Below are positions 19,625 to 27,991 of a stretch of DNA of 64,000 bases, one piece after another. Source of the stretch: Halanaerobium praevalens DSM 2228 (GTDB lineage: Bacteria; Bacillota; Halanaerobiia; Halanaerobiales; Halanaerobiaceae); NCBI RefSeq assembly GCF_000165465.1, contig NC_017455.1:1054001-1118000 (forward strand), given 5' to 3'. The position numbers and the translations under genes were made by a program. The notes below the pieces were generated by a model that saw only the letters and a list, made by a program, of their open reading frames with translations, was not told the origin of the DNA and ran no database searches. The first letter of the stretch is position 1; every line of letters begins with the position of its first letter.

Positions 19625-19735
19625 ATATTGAAAAAAAAGGAGCTTTAACATATAATTTAATTAGTTACTTATTTTAAAAGAGTAAAATATTCATTTTCAA
19701 ACTCAATTTTAATTTAAAAGGAGGTAATTGATAAG

Positions 19736-19861
19736 ATGAATGTTAAAGAAAAGGGAGAAGTTTATCGCTGTGAAATCTGCGGTAATGTAGTTGAGGTTAA
19801 AGAAGTTGGCGGTGGAGAATTAGTTTGTTGTGGTGAACCAATGAAGTTAGAAGAAAAGTAA
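19736..19861 (+). CDS. Desulforedoxin-like small iron-binding protein
   Basis: A 41-residue reading frame with GGAGGT upstream and a terminator immediately downstream, so it is a real monocistronic gene. The cysteine pattern CEICG...LVCCGEPM matches the desulforedoxin fold, also the N-terminal domain of desulfoferrodoxin (Fe bound by four cysteines as C-x2-C and CC). In anaerobes such rubredoxin-like proteins act as electron carriers, often in oxygen or superoxide defence. No superoxide reductase domain is attached. Cytoplasmic; partners unknown. Confidence 0.88.
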   Translation: MNVKEKGEVYRCEICGNVVEVKEVGGGELVCCGEPMKLEEK

Positions 19862-19871
19862 CAAATTGTCT

Positions 19872-19897
19872 CCCGGAGTTTTTGCTCCGGGTTTTTA
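19872..19897 (+). terminator. Intrinsic terminator after the desulforedoxin gene
   Basis: CCCGGAG/CTCCGGG stem with a TTTTTG loop, followed by TTTTT. Confidence 0.92.
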
Positions 19898-19997
19898 ATT
19901 TTTTAAGATAAATTAAGTATTTTATAAAGGATTTAAAACTAATTACTAGAAATATATATATTAGAGAAAATTTATATATTAGAGGGAGGAAATAAAG

Positions 19998-21389
19998 ATG
20001 AATTATTTTGCAAAAGAAAAAATAAAAGATATATTAAGTGATAAAATTGAGAGTTATCAAGATGTTATTGTTATGGGGTGGGTGAGAACTAAAAGAGTAT
20101 CTAAAAACATTGCTTTTATAGAAATGAATGATGGCACAACTTTAGAAAATTTACAATTAGTGATTTTAGATCCAGATAAACACCCTTTAGCTGATATAAA
20201 TACTGGAGCCAGTATTAAAGTTACAGGTTATATAGATAAAGTAGAAGGTAGAGAACAAGATGTAGAAATGAAAGCAGAAAATATTGAAATTATAGGTGAA
20301 GCTCCTGAAGATTTTATTCTACAGAAAAAAAGACATAGTTTTGAATTTTTAAGAGAAATTGCTCATTTAAGAGCTCGTACTAATACTTTTGGAGTTGTTA
20401 ATCGTTTTCGCAGTAAAATGTCTTATGCAATCCATAATTATTTTTATGAAGAAGATTTTAAATATATTCATACTCCAATTATTACTTCAGGTGATGCAGA
20501 AGGTGCAGGAGAAGTATTTAAGGTATCAACTTTAGATTTGGATAACCCACCTAAAACAGAAGCAGGAAAGATTGATTATAGTCAAGACTTTTTTGGAGAA
20601 GAAACAGGTTTAACTGTAAGTGGCCAGTTAGAAGCTGAATTATTAGCAACTGCTTTGGGTGATGTTTATACTTTTGGTCCTACTTTTAGAGCTGAAAATT
20701 CAAATACATCTCGTCATGCTTCAGAATTTTGGATGATTGAACCTGAAATGGCTTTTTGTAATTTAGATGAGATGATGACTTTAATGGAAGATTTCATTAA
20801 AAATTTATTTAATTTTGCTCTTAATGAAGCAGAAGAAGAAATGGACTTTTTTAATCAGTGGATTGATGAAGGTAGAAGAGAAATGATTGAAGAAATTATT
20901 CAATCTGATTTTGGTAGAATTACTTATACAGAGGCTATAGATATTTTAGAAAATAGTGATCATGATTTTGAATTTCCGGTTAGCTGGGGAATTGACTTAC
21001 AGTCTGAACACGAAAGATATTTAACTGAAAAGCATTTTGAAAAACCAATTATGGTTTATAATTATCCTAAAGAAATTAAAGCTTTTTACATGCGTCAAAA
21101 TGATGATGAAAAAACAGTTGCCGCTGTTGATTGTTTAGTGCCTGGGGTTGGAGAAATAGTTGGTGGTAGTCAGCGTGAAGAAAGATATGATAAGTTAAAA
21201 AATAGAATGGAAGAATTAGATATGGATTTAGAAAAATATGAATGGTTTTTAGATATTAGAAAATATGGTTCAGTTCCCCATTCTGGTTTTGGACTTGGTT
21301 TTGAAAGATTACTAATGTATTTATCAGGTATGCAAAATATTAGAGATGTCATCTCTTTCCCTCGTACTCCTGGTAGTGCTAAATTTTAA
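19998..21389 (+). CDS. asnS: Asparagine--tRNA ligase
   Basis: Charges tRNA-Asn. 463 residues, class IIb synthetase: N-terminal OB-fold anticodon-binding domain (VMGWVRTKRVSKNIAF), motif 2 around FRAENSNTSRHASEFWMIEPE, and motif 3 GFGLGFERLLMYL with the family ending FPRTPGSAKF. The sequence favours AsnRS over AspRS because of its length and the lack of an AspRS GAD insertion. ATG start after AGGGAGGA. No T-box leader was recognised in the 100-nt gap upstream. Confidence 0.96.
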   Translation: MNYFAKEKIKDILSDKIESYQDVIVMGWVRTKRVSKNIAFIEMNDGTTLENLQLVILDPDKHPLADINTGASIKVTGYIDKVEGREQDVEMKAENIEIIGEAPEDFILQKKRHSFEFLREIAHLRARTNTFGVVNRFRSKMSYAIHNYFYEEDFKYIHTPIITSGDAEGAGEVFKVSTLDLDNPPKTEAGKIDYSQDFFGEETGLTVSGQLEAELLATALGDVYTFGPTFRAENSNTSRHASEFWMIEPEMAFCNLDEMMTLMEDFIKNLFNFALNEAEEEMDFFNQWIDEGRREMIEEIIQSDFGRITYTEAIDILENSDHDFEFPVSWGIDLQSEHERYLTEKHFEKPIMVYNYPKEIKAFYMRQNDDEKTVAAVDCLVPGVGEIVGGSQREERYDKLKNRMEELDMDLEKYEWFLDIRKYGSVPHSGFGLGFERLLMYLSGMQNIRDVISFPRTPGSAKF

Positions 21390-21416
21390 GAAAATTATTT
21401 AATGAGGAGCAGATAA

Positions 21417-23267
21417 ATGTTAAATAGAAAAAGTTTGATTTTAAATATTTCTATAATTTTCGTCCTGCTATTATTTATTAGTTTAAATACTACAGCTTTA
21501 GCTCAAAGCAAAAGTGACTTAATAGTTTTTTCCGCTGAGCCAGAAGGTGTAACAGCTGCAGTAGCAGCTGCTAGAGAGGGTAAGGAAGTTATATTATTAA
21601 TGAACAGAAAAAAACCAGGAGGATTAATGACTTATGCTGCTTTGAATTTTCTTGATTTAAATTATGATAGCAGATCTAGAAATATTAACCATGGAATTTT
21701 TTCTGAGTGGCATCAAAAAGTTGGTTCTTCTATTTCTTTTGCTCCTCAAAAAGCTGAAAAAGTATTTGCTAAAATGTTGGCAGCAGAAAAAAATATTAAA
21801 ATAATAAATTCAGCTAAATTAAAAAGTATTAAGCTTAAGGCAAATAATATTGATTATTTAGAAATTGAAAAAAATGGAGAAATCCAAAAATTAAAAGCAA
21901 AATTTTATCTTGATGCTTCTCAAGATGGAGATTTAGCAGCTTTGGCTGGAGAAGATTATTTTGTTGGAACAGCAGATATCAATTTAGCAAATAGCTGGAT
22001 GGCCTCAACTCAAATTTTGAAATTTTCAGGAGTTGAGCCAGCTCAATTAAAAAAAGCAGTAAAAAAGGGTAAATATCAAAATAGTTATTTTAAAAATGAT
22101 CACGCTTGGGGCTTTTCTAAATTTGGCAAAAGTTATCAACCCCAAAATAAAAATCTTCGCTTAAGGGGATTAAATATTGTCTTTATTCCTAAAGCTGGAG
22201 AATATGAAGCCTATATTAATGCTTTACTGCTGTTTAATGTAGATCCTTTAGCAGCTAAGTCAATTGCTGAAGCAAAAAAAGAAGCAAAAAAGGAAGCTGA
22301 GTTTATTTTAGAATATTTTCAGGCTAACTTAGCAGGCTTTAAAAAAGCTAAATTGGAAAAACTACCAACAGAACTTTATCGCAGAGAAAGCAGACATTTT
22401 TTAACTGAATATCAACTTAAAACTGAAGACCTATTTAGACAAAAAATATTTAATGATGCTATTAGCTTAGCTTCATATCCTTTAGATTATCAGGCTGCTG
22501 ATTCAGATTATCCTGGTTTTGTCTTATTTAATCCAGAATATTATTCAATTCCTTTAAGGGCTTTAATTGCTCGCAAAAACGAAAATTTAATGATTGTAGG
22601 TCGCAGTAGTGGTTATAGTTCTTTAGCTGCAGCCAGTGCTCGTGTTTTACCAGTTGGGATGAATACAGCTCAAGCAGCAGCTATTGCTATTTCAGAAGCT
22701 ATTAAAAAAGATAAAAATCTACTTCAAATTGCAGCTGATCAAAAAAGTATAAATTTAATTCAGTCTCATTTAAATCTTAATTTAGATAAGTATCCAGAAC
22801 AAAAACCAATTGTGAAAGACCCACAAGTTTTTCCTAGTTTGGAAAAATTGCTTGCTTGGGGAATTACAATTGGAGGTTATAATAATAATTTTAAATTAGA
22901 TAAATTCCCAAATGAAAAAGAATTTATTGCAATTATTTTAAAAATCATGCAGAAAAAAGAAGCTGAAAATCTTTATCATTGGGTACCTGGTAGTTTAGAA
23001 ACCTTAAGTTCTGATCAGGATTTAACTACTATTAATGTCCTTAAATTATTACTTGCAGCTGAAAGTAAACCTGTTTTACAAATAGCAGAAAAAGATTATT
23101 ATCAAAAGGCTTTAAATTTAGATTTGATTCCACCAAAATTAATTTTAGTTTTGGCTGAAAAAAGAAAACTTAGTCGAAAAGAAATGATTATTTTAGCTGC
23201 TCATTATTTAGACCATTTTGAAACACCAGCTTACTTAAAATCCATTAGAGGTGAAAATATTGAATAA
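21417..23267 (+). CDS. Exported FAD-dependent oxidoreductase-like protein
   Basis: 616 residues with a Sec signal peptide (1-29, ending ALAQ) and no lipobox cysteine. It resembles the FAD_oxidored family: a Rossmann-like start DLIVFSAEPEGVTAAVAAAREGK, the RRESRHFLTEYQLKTEDL motif typical of the family, and a later SAAAASARVLPVGMNTAQA-like FAD region (LAAASARVLPVGMN). The canonical GxGxxG is replaced by SAEPEG, so FAD binding is uncertain. Residues about 480-530 (LAWGITIGGYNNNFKLDKFP) recall an S-layer homology repeat, but weakly. The substrate is unknown. Its stop overlaps the next start by 8 nt. Confidence 0.75.
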   Translation: MLNRKSLILNISIIFVLLLFISLNTTALAQSKSDLIVFSAEPEGVTAAVAAAREGKEVILLMNRKKPGGLMTYAALNFLDLNYDSRSRNINHGIFSEWHQKVGSSISFAPQKAEKVFAKMLAAEKNIKIINSAKLKSIKLKANNIDYLEIEKNGEIQKLKAKFYLDASQDGDLAALAGEDYFVGTADINLANSWMASTQILKFSGVEPAQLKKAVKKGKYQNSYFKNDHAWGFSKFGKSYQPQNKNLRLRGLNIVFIPKAGEYEAYINALLLFNVDPLAAKSIAEAKKEAKKEAEFILEYFQANLAGFKKAKLEKLPTELYRRESRHFLTEYQLKTEDLFRQKIFNDAISLASYPLDYQAADSDYPGFVLFNPEYYSIPLRALIARKNENLMIVGRSSGYSSLAAASARVLPVGMNTAQAAAIAISEAIKKDKNLLQIAADQKSINLIQSHLNLNLDKYPEQKPIVKDPQVFPSLEKLLAWGITIGGYNNNFKLDKFPNEKEFIAIILKIMQKKEAENLYHWVPGSLETLSSDQDLTTINVLKLLLAAESKPVLQIAEKDYYQKALNLDLIPPKLILVLAEKRKLSRKEMIILAAHYLDHFETPAYLKSIRGENIE

Positions 23268-23790
23268 TAAAAGTTATTATACATATTATCCTTCACCAAT
23301 GGGCATTTTGAAAATTGAATTTAACAATCAAGCTTTATTAAAAGTAGAATTTGATGATCATTTAAGAGAAGTTAAAAATAATTGTCAAGAAAATTTTTAT
23401 CAAGATCCCAAAATTTTAAATATATATAATTTAATTTTTGATCAATTAAATCAATATTTTTTGGGTACTAGAACTAAATTTGAAATTCCAATCTCTTTAG
23501 CTGGCAGTGAGTTTGACTTAAAAGTTTGGAATTATCTTAAAGAGATTCCTTATGGTCAAACTTATTCTTATCAAGAAGTTGCGGCAGCTCTTTCTAAACC
23601 TAAGGCTGCTCAAGCTGTTGGGCAGGCAAATTCGCGTAATCCAATTGCAATAATAATACCTTGTCATCGAGTTATTGGGGCAAATGGTGCTCTTAACGGT
23701 TATGCTGGTGGAGTTTGGCGCAAAAAATGGTTATTGAATCATGAAAATAATAAAAGTAATAAACTAGAAAGGAAGATTTCTTTTGCCTAA
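23260..23790 (+). CDS. ogt: Methylated-DNA--protein-cysteine S-methyltransferase
   Basis: Suicide repair protein that removes methyl groups from O6-methylguanine. About 176 residues, with the DNA-binding helix segment (VGQANSRNPIAIIIPCHRV) containing the acceptor cysteine in PCHRV and the following GYAGG. The start is taken as the TTG at 23260, 7 nt after AGAGGTG; a GTG at 23251 overlaps that SD. It overlaps both neighbours by 8 nt (TTGAATAA upstream, TTGCCTAA downstream), so translation is probably coupled. Confidence 0.95.
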   Translation: MNNKSYYTYYPSPMGILKIEFNNQALLKVEFDDHLREVKNNCQENFYQDPKILNIYNLIFDQLNQYFLGTRTKFEIPISLAGSEFDLKVWNYLKEIPYGQTYSYQEVAAALSKPKAAQAVGQANSRNPIAIIIPCHRVIGANGALNGYAGGVWRKKWLLNHENNKSNKLERKISFA

Positions 23791-25579
23791 AGAATTAAAA
23801 ACTAGAGAAGAAATTGATGCAAAATATAAATGGAATTTGACTGATATATATGAAACTGATTCTCAATTCGAGTCAGAACTAAAAGCTGTTTTAACAGAAA
23901 TTAAAGAGATTAAAGCTTTAAAAGAAAATTTTACAAGTAGTGCTGAGTATTTAATTAATTCTTTAAACAAAATTATTAAAATTGAAGAAAAAACTGCTAG
24001 GCTATATGCTTATGCCCACCTTAAATATGATCAAAATACTAAAAACAATAAATATCAAAATTATAAAAATAAGGCTTTAACAGCTTATAATAAATTATCT
24101 AATTCTACTTCTTTTATGGTTCCTGCTATTATAAAATTAGGAACTACTAAATTAGAAGATTATAAAAAAGAAAATGAAAAATTAGAATTTTTTAATCATT
24201 TTTTTGATAATATTTTAAGAGAAAAAGAACATTATCTTTCTGCAGCTGAAGAAAAAGTACTTGCTTTAGCAGGTGAAGTTACTCAAAGCTCAGAAAACAT
24301 TTTTAGTATGTTAAATAATGCAGATTTAGAATTCCCACTAATTGAAGATGAAAACAAAGAAGAATTGCGTTTGACTCATGGTCGCTATATTGATTTATTA
24401 AAAAATGAAGATCGTCGAGTTAGAAAAGATGCTTTTAAAGCTATGCACGGAGAATATAAAAATTCAGAAAATACTTTTGCTGCAGTACTTGATAGTTCAG
24501 TTAAAGGAGATGTTTTCTATGCTCGATCTAGAAAATATAAGAGTTCTTTAGCATCAGCTTTGGCTAGTGATAATATTAGTACCGATGTTTATAATAATCT
24601 AATCGAAACAGTTTCTAATAATTTAGAGCCTTTACATCAATATATGGAGTTAAAAAAAGAAATTCTTAATTTAGATGAACTTCATATTTATGATACTTAT
24701 ACTCCTTTAATCAAAGAAATTGAGCTTAAATTTGAATATGACAAAACAAAAGAAATAATTAAAAAAGCAGTTGCTCCTTTAGGTGAGGACTATGTAGAAA
24801 CAGTAGAAAGTGGTTTTAATTCTGGTTGGATAGATGTTTATGAAAATAAAGGTAAACGTTCAGGTGCTTATTCGAGCGGCTGTTATGGTGTACATCCTTA
24901 TATCTTAATGAATTATACCCAAGATATTAGTAATTTATTTACTTTAAGTCATGAAATGGGACATGCAATGCATAGTTACTATGCTAATCAAAACCAGCCT
25001 TATTTATACGCTGATTATAAGATTTTTGTAGCAGAAGTAGCTTCAACTTTAAATGAAAATTTATTGCTTGATTATATGCTTGAAAATGCCCAGACTAAAG
25101 AAGAGAAACTGTATCTTTTAAATTATTTTTTAGAAGGATTTAGAGGTACTGTTTATAGACAAACTATGTTTGCAGAGTTTGAAAAAATGATTCACCAAAA
25201 TGTTGAGAATGGAGAAAGCTTAACTTCTCAGTCTCTAAAAACTATGTATAGAAAATTAAATAAAAAATATTTTGGTAAAGCTTTAGTAATTGACCAAGAA
25301 CTTGATTATGAATGGGCTAGAATTCCCCATTTTTATTATAATTTCTATGTTTATAAATATGCTACAGGTTATTCAGCAGCAGCAGCTCTAGCTGAAAAAA
25401 TAAAAAATCAAGGACCAGAGGCTGCAGCTAATTATCTTGAATTTCTAAAAGCAGGTGGCAGTGATTACCCACTTAATATTTTAAAGAAAGCTGGAGTTAA
25501 TATGGAAAAACCAGCTGTAATTGAAAATTCTACTGCTAAATTTAAAAAGTATTTAAAACAACTACAAGATTTAATTTAA
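23783..25579 (+). CDS. pepF: Oligoendopeptidase F
   Basis: Cytoplasmic zinc metallopeptidase of family M3 that cleaves short peptides. 598 residues, the usual size, with the HExxH zinc motif LSHEMGHAMHS near residue 392 and the downstream glutamate ligand in VAEVASTLNE. TTG start inside the end of ogt, with AAGGAAG upstream. Faces a convergent esterase gene; the two share a terminator-like stem. Confidence 0.97.
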   Translation: MPKELKTREEIDAKYKWNLTDIYETDSQFESELKAVLTEIKEIKALKENFTSSAEYLINSLNKIIKIEEKTARLYAYAHLKYDQNTKNNKYQNYKNKALTAYNKLSNSTSFMVPAIIKLGTTKLEDYKKENEKLEFFNHFFDNILREKEHYLSAAEEKVLALAGEVTQSSENIFSMLNNADLEFPLIEDENKEELRLTHGRYIDLLKNEDRRVRKDAFKAMHGEYKNSENTFAAVLDSSVKGDVFYARSRKYKSSLASALASDNISTDVYNNLIETVSNNLEPLHQYMELKKEILNLDELHIYDTYTPLIKEIELKFEYDKTKEIIKKAVAPLGEDYVETVESGFNSGWIDVYENKGKRSGAYSSGCYGVHPYILMNYTQDISNLFTLSHEMGHAMHSYYANQNQPYLYADYKIFVAEVASTLNENLLLDYMLENAQTKEEKLYLLNYFLEGFRGTVYRQTMFAEFEKMIHQNVENGESLTSQSLKTMYRKLNKKYFGKALVIDQELDYEWARIPHFYYNFYVYKYATGYSAAAALAEKIKNQGPEAAANYLEFLKAGGSDYPLNILKKAGVNMEKPAVIENSTAKFKKYLKQLQDLI

Positions 25580-25588
25580 AGACTTTTA

Positions 25589-25613
25589 AATTTATTTGTT
25601 AATCAAATAAAAA
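25589..25613. terminator. Bidirectional terminator-like stem between pepF and the esterase gene
   Basis: TTTATTTG (25591-25598) pairs with CAAATAAA (25604-25611) around TTAAT; A-runs and T-runs flank both sides. It overlaps the stop of the minus-strand gene. AT-only pairing makes it weak. Confidence 0.5.
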
Positions 25614-26393
25614 GTTTATTATAGCCTGAGTACAAGCTTCTTTTTTAAGATCATTAATAATAACATGGGATGATTTTTGATAGGTCTTTTGATCTACTAA
25701 AAATCTTCCCATTTTTTTATTTAAAAAGTCATTAATTTTTGGAGTTGCTACTTGCTCATCAGTTTTAGATAAAATTAACTGAGTTGGAGTTTTAATTTTA
25801 GTTATTGATTTTCTCCCCTGCTGCATTAATTTATATAGTTCTGCTAGAGCTTGAGGATAATAATAACAACTATAATTTTGATGGAAATCAATTTCCAATT
25901 TATTTAAATTTTCTTTTTCTAGTTTAAAATCATTATCTATTTTTTTAATGAAATATTTAAGATAAGGAGCAAAAACAATATTTTGGTTAACAGTGAAAAA
26001 AGCAGGAGCAACTAAAGATAATTTTTCTGGCTTAAATTTGGCAGCAAGTATAGCTGCTAAAAGCCCTCCCATTGAAAATCCAGCTAAATATATTTGAGGA
26101 TAACTACTAGCTAAATATAAATAACTATCTACTGCTTTTCGCAGCCACTGGTCTGCATTGCTATTTAAAAAATCTTCGGTATTAGTAGCATGGCCTGGTA
26201 AGCGAGGAACATAAATTGGAATCTTCATTTTTTGATATATTTTTTGAGCAGCATAATTCCAATTACTACTTCGACCACCAAAACCATGTAATAAAAGGAC
26301 TGCCTTATTTTGATTTTTATTAGCAAAACCTAATCTTATTTCTTGACCTAAAGGATTAATTTTGGTATCAGACTTAATTTTATTTAATTTCAT
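25599..26393 (-). CDS. Alpha/beta hydrolase (carboxylesterase or acylglycerol lipase type)
   Basis: 264 residues. The oxyanion strand LLHGFGG (near residue 35), nucleophile elbow GFSMGG (serine near 106), an acid in LSKTDEQV (near 211) and a histidine in SSHVI (near 243) form a complete catalytic triad. The YVPRLPGHATNTEDF segment resembles the Est30-type carboxylesterases of bacilli. No signal peptide, so probably cytoplasmic. SD AAGGAG precedes the ATG on the minus strand. The natural substrate is unknown. Confidence 0.88.
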   Translation of the reverse strand: MKLNKIKSDTKINPLGQEIRLGFANKNQNKAVLLLHGFGGRSSNWNYAAQKIYQKMKIPIYVPRLPGHATNTEDFLNSNADQWLRKAVDSYLYLASSYPQIYLAGFSMGGLLAAILAAKFKPEKLSLVAPAFFTVNQNIVFAPYLKYFIKKIDNDFKLEKENLNKLEIDFHQNYSCYYYPQALAELYKLMQQGRKSITKIKTPTQLILSKTDEQVATPKINDFLNKKMGRFLVDQKTYQKSSHVIINDLKKEACTQAIINFLFD

Positions 26394-26540
26394 TGAAACA
26401 ACTCCTTAATTTACTTTAGTTTACTATAATTTGAATTTAATTTCAAAATATAAATTTTAATCTGGATCTTTAAAGCTTATTATTTTAAATTTATAAATAA
26501 AAGTGATAGAATAAAATAAAAGAGTAAGTTAAAATCATAA

Positions 26541-26581
26541 TAGGAGGTGAATGTTTAATAGTTTAAACTATTAAACTAAAT
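26541..26581 (+). promoter_or_regulatory. pepV leader: SD, 24-bp perfect palindrome, start codon
   Basis: AGGAGGTG (26542-26549) is followed by GTTTAATAGTTT and its exact reverse complement (26553-26576), then ATG at 26582. The SD-to-start distance is about 33 nt in linear form but only about 9 nt if the palindrome folds into a hairpin. An ATG at 26551 opens a 7-codon frame but sits only 3 nt from GGAGG. The element could be a structured spacer, an operator, or both. Confidence 0.7.
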
Positions 26582-27991
26582 ATGAAAAAAGAAATATTAA
26601 AAAGAGCAGAAGCATTAAGAGAAAATATGATTTTAAGCACCCAAGAATTGGTAAAAATACCGAGTGTAAAACAAGAAGCTACAGCAGAATATCCCTATGG
26701 TGAACCTGTTTATCAAGCTTTGGCAAAAGCTTTAGAAATTTCAACAGCTATGGGATTTAAAACTAAAAATATAGATAATCAAGCTGCACATGTAGAAATT
26801 GGAGCTGGAGAAGAAGTTTTAGCCTTACTTTGTCACTTAGATGTAGTACCTGAAGGTAGTGATTGGACTTATCCCCCTTATGCAGCTGAAATTCATGCTG
26901 ATAAAATATATGGACGAGGTACTATAGATGATAAAGGGCCAACAGTAGCAGCCTTATACGCCTTAAAAATAGTAGATGATCTAGGAATTGAATTAAATAA
27001 AAGAGTTCGTTTAATTTTAGGTACTAATGAAGAAACTGGTATGGCTTCTTTAGATCATTATTTTAAAAAAGAAAAAATGCCAGATTTAGCTTTTAGTCCT
27101 GATGCTACTTTCCCTGCTATTCATGCTGAAAAAGGAATTTTAGATCTTAAATTTAAAGTAGAGTTAGATGGAGCTCCAAAAGAAGGACTTAAATTAGAAA
27201 AACTTGCAGGTGGAAATGCAACTAATATGGTTCCTGATTCTGCAGAAGCAGTTTTAAGTGGAATTACAAGAGATGAATTAGATGAGCTTTTAGCAGGAGT
27301 TGATTATCAAAAAGAAGATTTAACGATTAAAGCTGAAAATAATAATTTTAAATTATTATATCAAGGAATTTCAGCTCATGGAAGTATGCCTGAAAATGGG
27401 AAAAATGCTATTTCTTATTTAATAAATATTTTAGCTGAACTTCCTTTTGCTAACCACAAATTAAAGAAATTTTTAGAATTTTATCAAAGTAAAATTGGAC
27501 TTGAATATGACGGCCAGTCAATAGGATGTAAGGATCAAGATGAGATTCCAACTAAATTAACTTTTAATACTGGAATTATTAAAGCTGAGCAAAAAGAAGT
27601 AGTTTTTTTAGTAAATATTAGATATCCAGTTAAATCTAGTGCTCAAAAAGTAATAGCTGATATCAAAACAGAAATAGATAATGATTTGATAGAGCTTGAA
27701 ACTATTAAAAATGCTAAACCACTTTATATTCCAAAAGATGATCCTTTTATTCAAAAATTAATGAATGCTTATCAGGAGTTTACTAATGATCTAAGTCAAC
27801 CAGTAGCTATTGGTGGAGGGACTTATGCTCGTAAAGTAGAAAAAGGAGTAGCTTTTGGTCCACTTTTTCCTGGTCAAGCTGAGTTAGCTCACCAAAAAGA
27901 TGAATTTATTGCTATTTCTGATTTAGTTAAAAGTACAGCAATTTATGCAAAAGCAATTATAGATATAGCGGGAGTGAAAAATAATGCATAA
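26582..27991 (+). CDS. pepV: Dipeptidase PepV (M20 family)
   Basis: Zinc-dependent dipeptidase that hydrolyses short peptides in the cytoplasm. 469 residues. M20 motifs: LLCHLDVVPEG (metal ligand His and catalytic Asp), YGRGTIDDKGP (bridging Asp), GTNEETGM (catalytic and ligand Glu), FSPDATFP and the C-terminal ligand His in LAHQKDE. The region between 200 and 330 is the dimerisation/lid domain. The start ATG lies behind an unusual palindrome rather than directly after the SD. It overlaps the next peptidase gene by 8 nt. Confidence 0.95.
   Translation: MKKEILKRAEALRENMILSTQELVKIPSVKQEATAEYPYGEPVYQALAKALEISTAMGFKTKNIDNQAAHVEIGAGEEVLALLCHLDVVPEGSDWTYPPYAAEIHADKIYGRGTIDDKGPTVAALYALKIVDDLGIELNKRVRLILGTNEETGMASLDHYFKKEKMPDLAFSPDATFPAIHAEKGILDLKFKVELDGAPKEGLKLEKLAGGNATNMVPDSAEAVLSGITRDELDELLAGVDYQKEDLTIKAENNNFKLLYQGISAHGSMPENGKNAISYLINILAELPFANHKLKKFLEFYQSKIGLEYDGQSIGCKDQDEIPTKLTFNTGIIKAEQKEVVFLVNIRYPVKSSAQKVIADIKTEIDNDLIELETIKNAKPLYIPKDDPFIQKLMNAYQEFTNDLSQPVAIGGGTYARKVEKGVAFGPLFPGQAELAHQKDEFIAISDLVKSTAIYAKAIIDIAGVKNNA

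Noticed and set aside
19898-19997. Possible T-box leader for asnS
   Set aside because: Only about 100 nt, with no T-box sequence or antiterminator/terminator pair.
26551-26574. Seven-codon leader peptide before pepV
   Set aside because: The ATG is only 3 nt from GGAGG, too close for good initiation, and its codons are just the palindrome read as protein. Kept only as an alternative.
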